Assembly: GCA_041156125.1 (NCBI GenBank)
Contig: JBEVTI010000028.1
Span: 1-64,000, forward strand
Source: Paraktedonobacter carboxidivorans
GTDB taxonomy: Bacteria > Chloroflexota > Ktedonobacteria > Ktedonobacterales > Ktedonobacteraceae
Reading direction: 5' to 3'
DNA length: 64,000 nt
Made by a program: the position numbers and the translations under genes. Positions 45,221 through 53,958 of the stretch are shown piece by piece. The first letter of the stretch is position 1. Every line of letters begins with the position of its first letter. Below the pieces are notes generated by a model that saw nothing but the letters and a program-made list of their open reading frames with translations, did not search any database and was not told where the DNA came from.

Positions 45221-46645
45221 ATGACCCGAATCGCTATCGTCGGCGCGGGAATTGCGGGGCTCAATGCGGCTCTTACTTTGCAGGACGCTGGTCTCTCGTG
45301 TGCTATCTATGAAGCGTCCAACCGTGTCGGCGGGCGTATTCACTCCGAGGCTGCAACCTGGGGAGATGGTATGGTAAGCGAATGGTGCGGTGAATTCATT
45401 GACGGCGAGCATGAAACAATTCATCAACTTCTCAAGCGCTTCGAGCTTCAGACCATTCAGTTGGGTGAAGGCAAACCTGACCGGACACAAAGCGCCATGT
45501 ATTTCTTGAATCGCTATTATAGCGGAGAAGAACTTATTGAGGATTTTCAGGCCTGCGCGCCGCTCTTGCAGGAGCAGTTCCAGCAAGCGGGCTTTCCAAC
45601 AACCTACGCTCGCTCTACCCCCGAGGGGGTGAGACTCGATCATCTCAGTGTCTATGAGTGGATTGAGCAGTATATCGCGGGCGGACACGATGTGCCAGTG
45701 GGTCGCCTCTTAGATACTGCTTGCAGCGGCTTTTATGGACTGGATGCGCGCGAGCAAAGCGCTCTCAATCTGTTGTACATGTTTAGTTCGCGAGAACCAG
45801 AAAAAGATGCGATTACTCCCAGACAGACGCAAGGAAGCTGCAAAATTGGCGGAGGCAATCAGCAATTACCACTGGCCATTGCCCGCGCTTTGCCAGCGGG
45901 ATGTATTCACTTAAACCACCAACTGATTGCCCTCGAACGCAAGAGCGATGCCTCGCTCACTCTGACGTTTGCTACGGCTGATGGTACACTTGAAGTGCAT
46001 TGCGATCACGCGCTTCTCACTCTTCCGTTCAGCACCTTGCGCCACGTCGATTATCAGCGTGCCGGCTTTGATGCTCTGAAGCAGGTTGCTATCGCAGAGC
46101 TGGGCTATGGTACCATTTCCAAGCTCTGCCTGCAGTTCGATAGTCCTTACTGGTATCAGGATGGCCCCTGGCCTCATTCTGGCAATGGCTTTATCATCAC
46201 AGACCTGGAGATACAAACGCTCTGGGATACTTCCAGGGGTCAAACCGGCTCAAACGCTCTGCTCGTCGATTATACGAGTGGTCACAAAGGTGCCGCATAC
46301 GCCCCACCAACGCCCTATTCTACGGTTAATGACTTTCCTAATCTCCAGCACTATGCCCAGAGCTGCCTCCAGCAATTAGAGCGCGTCTTCCCCGGCATCA
46401 GCGCCCACTATACTGGCAGAGCAACGCTAAGCTATCCCACTGGCGATCCCTTTCTGCTGGGCAGTTACGCCTGCTGGCGCGTCGGCCAGTATACACGCTT
46501 CGCCGGCTACGAGCGCGCGCGCCAGGGTCCCATCCATTTCGCCGGCGAACATTGCTCAGTCGAGTTCCAGGGCTACATGGAAGGAGCCGCCCGAGAGGGC
46601 GCGCGTGCCGCCGAAGAGATCGCGCAGGATGCGAAAAGCAGCTAA
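45221..46645 (+). CDS. Flavin-dependent amine oxidase family protein
   Basis: A 474-residue FAD enzyme. The Rossmann motif IAIVGAGIAGLNAAL opens the protein, EASNRVGGRIHSE follows as in monoamine oxidases, GGGNQQLPLAIARAL lies in the middle, and HFAGEHCSVEFQGYMEGAAREG closes the FAD site. It should oxidise an amine or act as a related dehydrogenase; the substrate is unknown. The ATG follows GAGGAGAAG. The next gene begins beyond a new promoter. Confidence 0.93.
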   Translation: MTRIAIVGAGIAGLNAALTLQDAGLSCAIYEASNRVGGRIHSEAATWGDGMVSEWCGEFIDGEHETIHQLLKRFELQTIQLGEGKPDRTQSAMYFLNRYYSGEELIEDFQACAPLLQEQFQQAGFPTTYARSTPEGVRLDHLSVYEWIEQYIAGGHDVPVGRLLDTACSGFYGLDAREQSALNLLYMFSSREPEKDAITPRQTQGSCKIGGGNQQLPLAIARALPAGCIHLNHQLIALERKSDASLTLTFATADGTLEVHCDHALLTLPFSTLRHVDYQRAGFDALKQVAIAELGYGTISKLCLQFDSPYWYQDGPWPHSGNGFIITDLEIQTLWDTSRGQTGSNALLVDYTSGHKGAAYAPPTPYSTVNDFPNLQHYAQSCLQQLERVFPGISAHYTGRATLSYPTGDPFLLGSYACWRVGQYTRFAGYERARQGPIHFAGEHCSVEFQGYMEGAAREGARAAEEIAQDAKSS

Positions 46646-46715
46646 AAACAGCGAATGTCCTCGTTCAGAGGTCAAAAATATGATACTAGAAGATCTACTT
46701 TTCTTAGGCTGGACA

Positions 46716-46724
46716 TGATACAAT
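46716..46724 (+). promoter_or_regulatory. Extended -10 promoter of the CCA-adding enzyme gene
   Basis: TGATACAAT (TGn plus TACAAT) lies 45 bases before the ATG at 46769. It argues against the in-frame ATGs upstream at 46655 and 46715. Confidence 0.5.
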
Positions 46725-46768
46725 ACTGCCATCGCAAGATCCTAGAGACTGGTAAGTATTGCAACACC

Positions 46769-48187
46769 ATGCTAGATATTATCACCACGCTGGCGGAAGC
46801 TTTCGGCGCGCGGCAGAAACAACTTTATATGGTAGGCGGAACGGTGCGGGATGTGCTACTTCATCGCGGCCAGTCAAATGACGCCGATCTGGCAACGGAT
46901 GCACGCCCAGCAGAGATCAAACAGATCGTGGCTCCGACTCATCCCAATGCTCTGGTACTGGTGGGAGAGCGCTTCGGGACCGTTCGCCTGCACTACGCGA
47001 ACGAAATTGTCGAGATTACGACATTTCGTAGCGAACGCTATAATTCCGATTCGCGTAAGCCCGAGGTCTGTTTCGGCGACGATTTGATCGAAGATCTGCA
47101 CCGCCGCGATTTCACTATTAACGCTATGGCTCGTCATCTTTTAACGGGCCAGATTATCGATCCCTTTGGCGGCAAAGAAGACCTGGCCGCTGGCCTGCTA
47201 CGCGCGGTCGGTGGAGAGCCAGAGAAACGCTTTGCCGAAGACCCTTTGCGCTTGATGCGCGCTGTGCGCTTCGCAGCCCAACTCAACTTTACTATCGAAC
47301 GAGCCACGACGCACTCGATTCGCCAGCAAGCTATGACGCTGCAGAAAATTTCCCGCGAGCGTATTCGCGATGAAATGAATAAGCTGTTGCTCTCAGACCA
47401 TCCAGCGCTAGGCCTGGATCTCCTGGTTGAACTGGGTTTGATGCACTGGATTATCCCGGAAGTTCTAGAACTCAAGGGCGTGGGTCAACAGGGACAACGC
47501 GGTGGACACTCCAAGGATGTCTACGTACACGTCTTGCGCGTGGTCGAGCGTTCGTCGCCAATCCTGCATGCGCGCTGGAGCGCTCTGCTACACGATATCG
47601 CCAAGCCGCGCACACGCAGCGTAGAAGATAGTAAGGTGCATTTCTTTGGCCACGAAGAGATGGGCGCGTATATGGCGCGCGATATTCTCAAACGCCTGCA
47701 CTTTGATCGCGACTTCATCGATAGTGTTTCGCGCATCGTACAATTGCACATGCGCGCGAACGCTTATGCCTCCGATTGGACCGATGGCGCGGTGCGCCGC
47801 CTGATGCTGGACAGCGGCGAGGCTCTGCCATCCCTGCTGGATCTCTCGCGGGCGGACATTACCAGCTATCGCGTTGACAAGATCTCACGGGCAACCGCGC
47901 GCGTCAGCGAACTGGCGGAACGCTGCCAGCGTCTCAAAGAAGAGGCAGAGCGAGTGCCGCTCAAGAGTCCACTCGACGGTACAGAGTTGATGGAATTGTT
48001 TGGACGCCCACCAGGCCCCTGGTTGCGCCCTCTTAAAGAGCACTTGCTGGGCCTGGTTATCGATGGTGTGCTCTCACCCGATGACAAAACTGAGGCCACA
48101 CGCATCTCGCGCGAGTTTCTCAAGACTGAGCAGGCGAGCCAGCCACTCGGCGAGATATCTCTTTCCACAAAGGAGAAAAACCTGTGA
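46769..48187 (+). CDS. cca: CCA tRNA nucleotidyltransferase / poly(A) polymerase family
   Basis: A class II nucleotidyltransferase of 472 residues. It has the head motif LYMVGGTVRDVLL, the metal-binding pair in NDADLATDARP, EITTFRSERY, EDLHRRDFTINAMA, EDPLRLMRAVRFAAQL, and a downstream HD domain (HARWSALLHDIAKP, ILKRLHFDRDF, LHMRANAY). It adds or repairs the 3' CCA of tRNA, although poly(A) polymerase cannot be excluded from sequence alone. Its stop overlaps the next gene's GTG by four bases, so the two are coupled. Confidence 0.92.
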   Translation: MLDIITTLAEAFGARQKQLYMVGGTVRDVLLHRGQSNDADLATDARPAEIKQIVAPTHPNALVLVGERFGTVRLHYANEIVEITTFRSERYNSDSRKPEVCFGDDLIEDLHRRDFTINAMARHLLTGQIIDPFGGKEDLAAGLLRAVGGEPEKRFAEDPLRLMRAVRFAAQLNFTIERATTHSIRQQAMTLQKISRERIRDEMNKLLLSDHPALGLDLLVELGLMHWIIPEVLELKGVGQQGQRGGHSKDVYVHVLRVVERSSPILHARWSALLHDIAKPRTRSVEDSKVHFFGHEEMGAYMARDILKRLHFDRDFIDSVSRIVQLHMRANAYASDWTDGAVRRLMLDSGEALPSLLDLSRADITSYRVDKISRATARVSELAERCQRLKEEAERVPLKSPLDGTELMELFGRPPGPWLRPLKEHLLGLVIDGVLSPDDKTEATRISREFLKTEQASQPLGEISLSTKEKNL

Positions 48188-48948
48188 GTACATTACGGGA
48201 CGAAATTGTTCAGTATCTGGATGATTATTTGCAGATTGCGAATTTTCGCGATTATTGTCCCAATGGGATGCAGGTCATTGGACGCCCCGAAGTTGAGCGC
48301 GTGGCTCTGGGAGTTAGCGCGAACCTGGAATGCTTTCGCCTCGCGGCTGAACAGCGAGCAGATATGCTGATTACTCACCACGGATTGTTCTGGGAGAATA
48401 CCTCCCCGGTGGTGGGCGCGCGCCTGAAAGGGCGTCTCAAGATGCTTTTCGAGCACGATATCACCTTGCTCGGCTATCATCTGCCGCTGGATGCACATCC
48501 AGCAGTCGGCAACAACTCTCTCTGGTTAAAAGAGCTGGGCTTTGAACTCGAAGGCATCACGCTGGGCGTGGCTCGCGGCAAAGCGATTGGCGCGATAGGT
48601 AGCGCGCCAAAGCGCCAGACGATGCGCGACCTGATCGCAAAGGTCACGCAGATCGCGGGCGCTGTCCCGCAGGTCTACGCGTATGGTCCACAAACTGTGC
48701 GCCGCCTCGGCGTGGTCACAGGCGGCGGCTACCACAACTTGCTGGATGCCATCGCGCTCGGCTGCGATACTTTCATCACCGGCGAAACCGGCGAACCAAC
48801 CGAAGGAATCGCCCGTGAAGAGGGTGTCAATTTTATTGGCGCTGGACATTACAATTCAGAGAAACCTGGCGTACAGGCTCTTGGTGAGCTTTTGCGCGCT
48901 AAGTTTGGAGTAACTACCTTTTTCTGCGATGTTCCCAATCTCGCATAA
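48184..48948 (+). CDS. Nif3-like dinuclear metal protein
   Basis: A 254-residue NIF3/DUF34 protein with DYCPNGMQVIGRPEV, ADMLITHHGLFW (metal His pair), LLGYHLPLDAHPAVGNN, VVTGGGYHNLLDAIALGCDTFITGE and the C-terminal GAGHYNSEKPGVQAL with another metal His. The fold binds two metals; the role is unsettled in the literature (often proposed as GTP cyclohydrolase-like or a stress protein). It starts at GTG inside GTGA, overlapping the CCA-enzyme stop. Confidence 0.94.
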   Translation: MSTLRDEIVQYLDDYLQIANFRDYCPNGMQVIGRPEVERVALGVSANLECFRLAAEQRADMLITHHGLFWENTSPVVGARLKGRLKMLFEHDITLLGYHLPLDAHPAVGNNSLWLKELGFELEGITLGVARGKAIGAIGSAPKRQTMRDLIAKVTQIAGAVPQVYAYGPQTVRRLGVVTGGGYHNLLDAIALGCDTFITGETGEPTEGIAREEGVNFIGAGHYNSEKPGVQALGELLRAKFGVTTFFCDVPNLA

Positions 48949-49000
48949 AGCAAACAAGCAAGTAAGCAAAACATGTTCTATGTTTGGAGGAAGAGCAGCG

Positions 49001-49594
49001 ATGGTCAAAGCAAGTCGATCCGGTTCACAAAAGGCCGAGCCTGATAATACGCAAGCTCAAAAGCAGGCCAGCCCTAAGGAGCAGCCAGCTGCGCAAAAAG
49101 CGCAGGTTAATGGCCAATCTTCTACTGCCACCAACCCTAAGACGCAGCCAGTTGCGCAAAAAGTGCAGGCTAATGGCCAACCTTCTACTGCCGCCAACCC
49201 TAAAAGAGGCAAACAAAGCAGCAAAGGCAGACAGCATACCAAAATCGGCGGCACAGCAATTGTGGGCGCTAAGTCAACGCAACAAAAAGAACTCACCACC
49301 ACTTCGCCTGCTAACCAGCAAGCAGAGTATTATAACCGCGATATGCGCCGTCGTATGGAGCAGATGGGCACTGGTCCCTATGCCGAGCGCGCGGTTGCCG
49401 ATCCCCGCGAGCGCCGCAAAAAGCGTAAGGAGCATTTGCAGGAGCGCCAGGAACGCATCAAGCAATTAGTCAATGCTAAAGGCCCCAGCCGCAATGTCAG
49501 GCTAGGGCGGCGTAACACCTATTTCCTGATCGGCATTGCCCTGGCTCTGGTAATCCTGATCGCTATCTTTGTAATTGTCCGTCATATCTACTAG
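49001..49594 (+). CDS. Low-complexity tail-anchored membrane protein
   Basis: A 197-residue protein with a Gln/Ala/Lys-rich first half containing an imperfect 21-residue tandem repeat (QPAAQKAQVNGQSSTATNPK, then QPVAQKVQANGQPSTAANPK). A strongly basic stretch (DPRERRKKRKEHLQERQERIKQL) and one C-terminal membrane helix (YFLIGIALALVILIAIFVIV) follow. Most of the protein should face the cytoplasm. GGAGGAAG precedes the ATG. No family is recognised. The DNA under the repeat is a recent-looking duplication. Confidence 0.7.
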   Translation: MVKASRSGSQKAEPDNTQAQKQASPKEQPAAQKAQVNGQSSTATNPKTQPVAQKVQANGQPSTAANPKRGKQSSKGRQHTKIGGTAIVGAKSTQQKELTTTSPANQQAEYYNRDMRRRMEQMGTGPYAERAVADPRERRKKRKEHLQERQERIKQLVNAKGPSRNVRLGRRNTYFLIGIALALVILIAIFVIVRHIY

Positions 49595-49681
49595 CTTGCC
49601 GCGGAAAGCCTGTGCCGCTGAATATGAGTCGTCCCCAATTTTTTTGGCAGCAAGAAATGTGGGTTGTGCTCTCCTTCTGCC

Positions 49682-49731
49682 GCAGGCTAAAACCCTTTTC
49701 CAGAGGTTTATGGAAAAGGGTTTTAGCCTGC
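49682..49731. terminator. Bidirectional hairpin terminator
   Basis: Perfect 21-base arms with an 8-base loop between the convergent tail-anchored and dehydrogenase genes; the stem contains CCCTTTT and AAAAGGG. Confidence 0.75.
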
Positions 49732-49760
49732 TTTTGCAAAATCAGGGATGCTGATAGTAT
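49731..49760 (-). repeat. Dispersed palindromic repeat, partial copy
   Basis: CTTTTGCAAAATCAGGGATGCTGATAG matches the second half of the reverse-orientation element (ATTTTGCAAAATCAGG, then CATCGCTCATA). The left half has been replaced by the terminator arm. Confidence 0.45.
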
Positions 49761-49768
49761 AAGCAGAA

Positions 49769-50626
49769 TTAAGCGGGGACGCGGATTAACGCTTCGCTAA
49801 CTTGCCAGAGTTGCTGGCCTAAAGGCTCGTTGTAGGAACTACTTGATGATGGTGTCTCTTTGCTATTGGAGAAGTATTTCCCGCTCACTCCCTCCACCGC
49901 GGGCGAGGTCGCCAGGTAGAGCGTGGTCTGCGCGCCCTTTTCGACACTTGAGAGAAAAGGCGAGATCAGTCGCCAACCAACGCGCATGAAGCCGTTCAGA
50001 CCTTGAGCAAAGTTGCTGGCAATCACGCCGGGATGTAGAACGTTGACCGTTACGCCGCTTCCCTGAAGCTGGCGCGCCAGTTCGTAGGTGAAGAGAATTA
50101 ATGCTAGCTTGGCCTGACTATAGGCTTTTAAGGTGCTGTACTTCTTCTCGCCCTGCAAATCCGCGAAATCGATCTGCCCACTAGTGTGCGCCAGCGAACT
50201 GACATTAATGATGCGCGCGGGCGCGCTGGCCTTCAATACGTCAAGCAGCAATTGAGTCAGCAGAAAAGGTGCCAGATAGTTCACCACAAAGGTCATTTCG
50301 TAACCCTCGGGCGTCAGTTTATATTCTCTGCTGACGCCGCCAGCATTCTGAATCAGAACATGCAGGCGCGTATATTTCTGCTTGAACTCGCCAGCCAGGC
50401 GCTGCACATCGCTCAGCGAAGCCAGGTCCGCGATCAGTAGATCCACGTTCGCGTTGCCCGTCGCTGCCTGAATCTCTTGCTGGACCCTCGCGCCTTTCGT
50501 ACGATTGCGGCAGACCATCACCACTGTGGCCCCCTGGCGAGCCAGTTCCCTGGCTGTAACCTCGCCAATCCCCGAACTACTGCCCGTCACAAGGCAAATC
50601 TTGCCTTGCATATCTATCTTTTCCAT
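49769..50626 (-). CDS. Short-chain dehydrogenase/reductase, retinol-dehydrogenase-like
   Basis: A 285-residue SDR. The cofactor motif VTGSSSGIGEVTA opens the fold, VMVCRNRTKG suggests NADP preference, LIQNAGG follows, and the catalytic Ser and Tyr-x3-Lys are in INVSSLAH and YSQAKLALILF. VLHPGVIASN and VEGVSGKYF are typical of the RDH11-14/WWOX-like branch. GGAG precedes the ATG at 50626. It stands alone; the substrate is unknown. Confidence 0.92.
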   Translation of the reverse strand: MEKIDMQGKICLVTGSSSGIGEVTARELARQGATVVMVCRNRTKGARVQQEIQAATGNANVDLLIADLASLSDVQRLAGEFKQKYTRLHVLIQNAGGVSREYKLTPEGYEMTFVVNYLAPFLLTQLLLDVLKASAPARIINVSSLAHTSGQIDFADLQGEKKYSTLKAYSQAKLALILFTYELARQLQGSGVTVNVLHPGVIASNFAQGLNGFMRVGWRLISPFLSSVEKGAQTTLYLATSPAVEGVSGKYFSNSKETPSSSSSYNEPLGQQLWQVSEALIRVPA

Positions 50627-50891
50627 GCTCCGGTTCTCTCCTATAAAATGCTTCCCAGACAAATCTATAGATCAGTACTATCGATGCGTGTGCAATTTGA
50701 TTGCGCGCAACTTTATATTATCCTAAAAAAATCCAACACGCAAATCAGTAGAGATCTCCCAAAAATTTGACGATTGGTGACAGAGTGATTATAATCGGGT
50801 AAGCGCGCTTGCTTTCGTTTTTTCAGGTAAGGACCAACAAGAAACATTCCCCCTTGCCCCGACGCGTTGAGTTTTAAGGAAATAGAGACAA

Positions 50892-52283
50892 ATGCCCAAA
50901 TTATATGGATGGGTGCGTGAAGTCGTGCCAGAAAGTCCCGCAGACCTGGCGGGTATTCAGCCAGGAGATTTGATTCGCACAATTAATGGTCATCTGATTC
51001 GTGATCTGGTAGACTACCGCTTCTACGTGGCCGACGAAGATTTGCAGATCGGTTTTGAACGCCAGCAGGATGCGCGCGAAGTACGTATCTCGAAGACATA
51101 CGATGAGAGCCTGGGCGTACTTTTTGGCGAGGAGCCCGCGCCCTTTATTCGCCAGTGTGCCAACAAGTGCGTCTTTTGCTTTATCCAGGGCTTGCCGGAG
51201 CGCTTCGCGCCCGTGCCTGGCCTGGAACATGGCATGCGCTCTTCGCTTTATATTAAAGATGATGATTACCGCTATTCGTTTCTCTTTGGGAACTTTATTA
51301 CTCTGACCAACCTCAAGGAGCTTGACTGGCAACGCCTCAACGAGCAGAAGCTTACGCCGCTCTACGTCTCAGTTCATGTGACTGATGCTGATTTACGGCG
51401 CAAAATGGTCGATGGACCACGGGCCGGGGACATTATCGGGCATATCAAGAGGCTGGGAGAGATCGGTATTACCTGCCATACCCAACTGGTGATTTTGCCT
51501 ACAATTAACGATGGTGAGTACCTTGAGCGCAGCGTACGCGATCTAACTGAGCTGCGTCCGCTGGTAGAGTCGATTTCGGTGGTACCAGTCGGCCTGACCA
51601 AATATAATAATATGATCAAAGTGGGCGAATTGCCACCACTACGTCACTTCATGAGAGAAGAGGCTGCCGCGTTGATCGACCAGGTTGAAGTCTACCAGCG
51701 ACAATTCCAGGCTGAGAGTCCCACTGGCGATCCGTTTGTCTATCTCTCCGACGAATGGTACTACCTGACCGAACGCGCTTTCCCACCAGCCAGTCACTAT
51801 GGCTCGTACGCGCAGATCGAGAATGGCGTGGGTATGACACGCTATCTACTCGACCAGTGGAAGGCCGGACAGCGCCGTTTGCCGCGCAAGATGGGCGCGC
51901 CACGCAAAGTAACGCTTGTCACCAGCACTATGGCACAGCCTGTCATCGAAGGTCTGGCGCAAGATTTACGCAAAATTCCTAATCTGACAGTTCAGGTCTT
52001 GCCAGTGGTTAATCAATTCTTCGGCCCGGAGGTCACAGTGGCCGGTCTACTCTGCGCCCAGGATGTCTTAAACGCGCTGCTTGCCCTCGATGATCCCGGC
52101 GATCTGATTCTCCTGCCGCGTGTCATGCTGGATAACGCGGGCGAGCGCTTCCTGGATGATATGACTGTTGAGGAATTTCAGGCTAATCTTCCCATACATG
52201 CCGAATTTGTGCGCAACGCGCAGGAGACCATCCGCGCGCTGCGCAATCTGGCAGAGGTGGAGCAAATGCTCACAGTGCTCTAG
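50892..52283 (+). CDS. PDZ / radical-SAM / DUF512 protein
   Basis: A 463-residue protein of the conserved DUF512 family. The N-terminal PDZ-like segment (ESPADLAGIQPGDLIRTING) is followed by a radical-SAM-like cluster site CANKCVFCFIQGLP (C-x3-C-x2-C) near residue 90, SVHVTDADLRRKMV, VVPVGLTKYN and the C-terminal DUF512 part (VTLVTSTMAQPVIEG, LLPRVMLDNAGERFLDDMT). The reaction is unknown. AAGGAAA precedes the ATG. Its stop codon overlaps the stop of the opposite-strand gene in one CTAG. Confidence 0.92.
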   Translation: MPKLYGWVREVVPESPADLAGIQPGDLIRTINGHLIRDLVDYRFYVADEDLQIGFERQQDAREVRISKTYDESLGVLFGEEPAPFIRQCANKCVFCFIQGLPERFAPVPGLEHGMRSSLYIKDDDYRYSFLFGNFITLTNLKELDWQRLNEQKLTPLYVSVHVTDADLRRKMVDGPRAGDIIGHIKRLGEIGITCHTQLVILPTINDGEYLERSVRDLTELRPLVESISVVPVGLTKYNNMIKVGELPPLRHFMREEAAALIDQVEVYQRQFQAESPTGDPFVYLSDEWYYLTERAFPPASHYGSYAQIENGVGMTRYLLDQWKAGQRRLPRKMGAPRKVTLVTSTMAQPVIEGLAQDLRKIPNLTVQVLPVVNQFFGPEVTVAGLLCAQDVLNALLALDDPGDLILLPRVMLDNAGERFLDDMTVEEFQANLPIHAEFVRNAQETIRALRNLAEVEQMLTVL

Positions 52284-52744
52284 TGCAGCGAGCGCTGCTT
52301 GCCGATAAAGCCTCCCAGCGTACCCACGAGCGCGCCATACCCAGCGAACGTCAGGGTGATGTTCACCAACGGCGATGCCATGACACCAGCCAGGGGCAGA
52401 GAGAACGGAATACCTAAAGACTGAGGATCAAAGAGCATAAACAGGCCCATGAATGAGCCAATATAACTGATCAAGACCACCATGAGCACGCCAAAAACGC
52501 CCGTCAGGGCGCCAGCCAATGTGCCCGCGAAAAGGTTACTTGTGCTCCGCGCAGCACTATAACCCGCGTAGAGATAGGCCAGTATAAGTATTACCACTGG
52601 CAGGCGAGCCACAAGCATCACTAACGGATAAGGGATCTGGGTGATCAGCATCACCAGTATGAATTCGCTGGCACCCAGCGCCATGCCTGAAACAAGCCCA
52701 TAAATGATCGCGGTCTGCAGGGGCGTACGATTCGTTGTTGCCAT
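52280..52744 (-). CDS. Small integral membrane protein
   Basis: About 154 residues and four or five hydrophobic segments: AIIYGLVSGMALGASEFILVML, VMLVARLPVVILILAYLYAG, a Gly/Ala-rich pair (LFAGTLAGALTGVFGVLMVVLI) and a C-terminal GYGALVGTLGGFIG. GGAG precedes the ATG at 52744. No family is recognised. It is downstream of bioY on the same strand, with a 426-bp gap. Confidence 0.7.
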   Translation of the reverse strand: MATTNRTPLQTAIIYGLVSGMALGASEFILVMLITQIPYPLVMLVARLPVVILILAYLYAGYSAARSTSNLFAGTLAGALTGVFGVLMVVLISYIGSFMGLFMLFDPQSLGIPFSLPLAGVMASPLVNITLTFAGYGALVGTLGGFIGKQRSLH

Positions 52745-53170
52745 TATTTTTCTCCAGAGCGATTCTATCAAGATTCAGCTTTTATATACACATCCTACTC
52801 TCTAAAATGCGCCATTTGCGCATTTTATCGCGACAATTTATGTGTATCCTCACATGTTCACCAGGGTTGCCCCCACTGGCCGCTTTTGCTTTAAGCTTTA
52901 GAGTCTAGCACCAGAGAGAGAGCATGTAGGCTCAAGAGTAGGGCGCGGGTGTCCTGGCAGAAACGGAGTGTGCTTATTTTATGTGGCGCGTGACCCATCT
53001 CGCCACTAGCATCTGGTGCCAGCAGTTAAGGAAGAAATATACAGCGCATCTTGCCTGGGTCGTTGTTCTTGTACATAACTGTGATGGGAACCAACGCCAC
53101 AGGCAAGAAACGACACACTCTGGCAAACACGTGTGATCTTGCTTGACACAATTATAGCCAGAGCAAGCGG
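52745..53170. other. Intergenic gap downstream of bioY
   Basis: No gene is visible. It has a TAAAATGCGC..GCGCATTTTA hairpin (52803-52827) close to the membrane-protein start. A longer imperfect hairpin (about 53049-53107, CTTGCCT..AGGCAAG with GTCGTTG..CAACGCC inside) is probably the bioY terminator. Confidence 0.5.
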
Positions 53171-53812
53171 CTACGCGCGCGTCCCCTTTACCCTGCGTAC
53201 CAATGCCCAGGCTGCTGGCAGGAGGAGGGCCGCGACGATCAGCTTGAGCAGATCACCAATCAGGTATGGTGTAATGCCAAGAGCAATAACCCCTGACACT
53301 GTCACATGAGACATGCCAAAGGCCCTGGCTACAGCCGGATTGCGCAGCAGCGCTATGCCGAGCCAGAATGCGCCTACCAGATAAATAATGATTGAACCAG
53401 GCAACATAGCTATAGCCGAGGTAAACAGGCTGCGGTCCAGACCCCTCTCGCAGAGCCAGCCAACCACAAAAGCCGCGATTACAAAGCCAAACAGATAGCC
53501 GCCAGTAAAAAGAGGAAAGCCACCAGTTCCTCCCGCGAAGAACGGTAGATGAGCGCTGCCTTCGGCCAGGTAAAGCAACATGGCCAATCCACCGCGTTTG
53601 CTGCCCAGGGCCGCGCCCGTCAGCAGAACACCGAGTGTTTGCAGGGTCACTGGCACAGGCGTAAAGGAAAGTTGCAGAGAGACCTGAGCACACAGCGCGA
53701 CAAAGAGACTAAAACCAATAATAAGGGCGGCATCACGAACAAGATTAAGCGTACGCGACTCGCGCGTGGGAACCAGATAGTCCGCGAGGGTTGTCCCTGG
53801 GGCTATTGCCAT
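53171..53812 (-). CDS. bioY: Biotin transporter BioY
   Basis: The substrate-binding membrane subunit of an energy-coupling-factor biotin importer, 213 residues with about six helices. Family marks are AQVSLQLSFTPVPVTLQTLGVLL, GAALGSKRGGLAMLLYLAEG, GLPFF-like HLPFFAGGTGG and GGYLFGFVIAA. AAAGGAG precedes the ATG. No ECF ATPases or EcfT are in the window, so it must use a shared module or act alone. I see no obvious BirA box. Confidence 0.95.
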   Translation of the reverse strand: MAIAPGTTLADYLVPTRESRTLNLVRDAALIIGFSLFVALCAQVSLQLSFTPVPVTLQTLGVLLTGAALGSKRGGLAMLLYLAEGSAHLPFFAGGTGGFPLFTGGYLFGFVIAAFVVGWLCERGLDRSLFTSAIAMLPGSIIIYLVGAFWLGIALLRNPAVARAFGMSHVTVSGVIALGITPYLIGDLLKLIVAALLLPAAWALVRRVKGTRA

Positions 53813-53894
53813 GAAAAATCACTCCTTTGCTAAAGAACAATATCCATCGATCATTATAGCACCTGCACGCGGGAGTCAGAGTAGGGAAACAGAA

Positions 53895-53942
53895 GTCATC
53901 CTGATATGGAGGAACCGTCAGGTTTATCCATATCAGGATGAC
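53895..53942. terminator. Hairpin terminator
   Basis: Perfect 16-base arms (53895-53910 and 53927-53942) just past the stop codon of the next minus-strand gene and upstream of bioY. Confidence 0.7.
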
Positions 53943-53958
53943 TCACTATGCCCTTATA

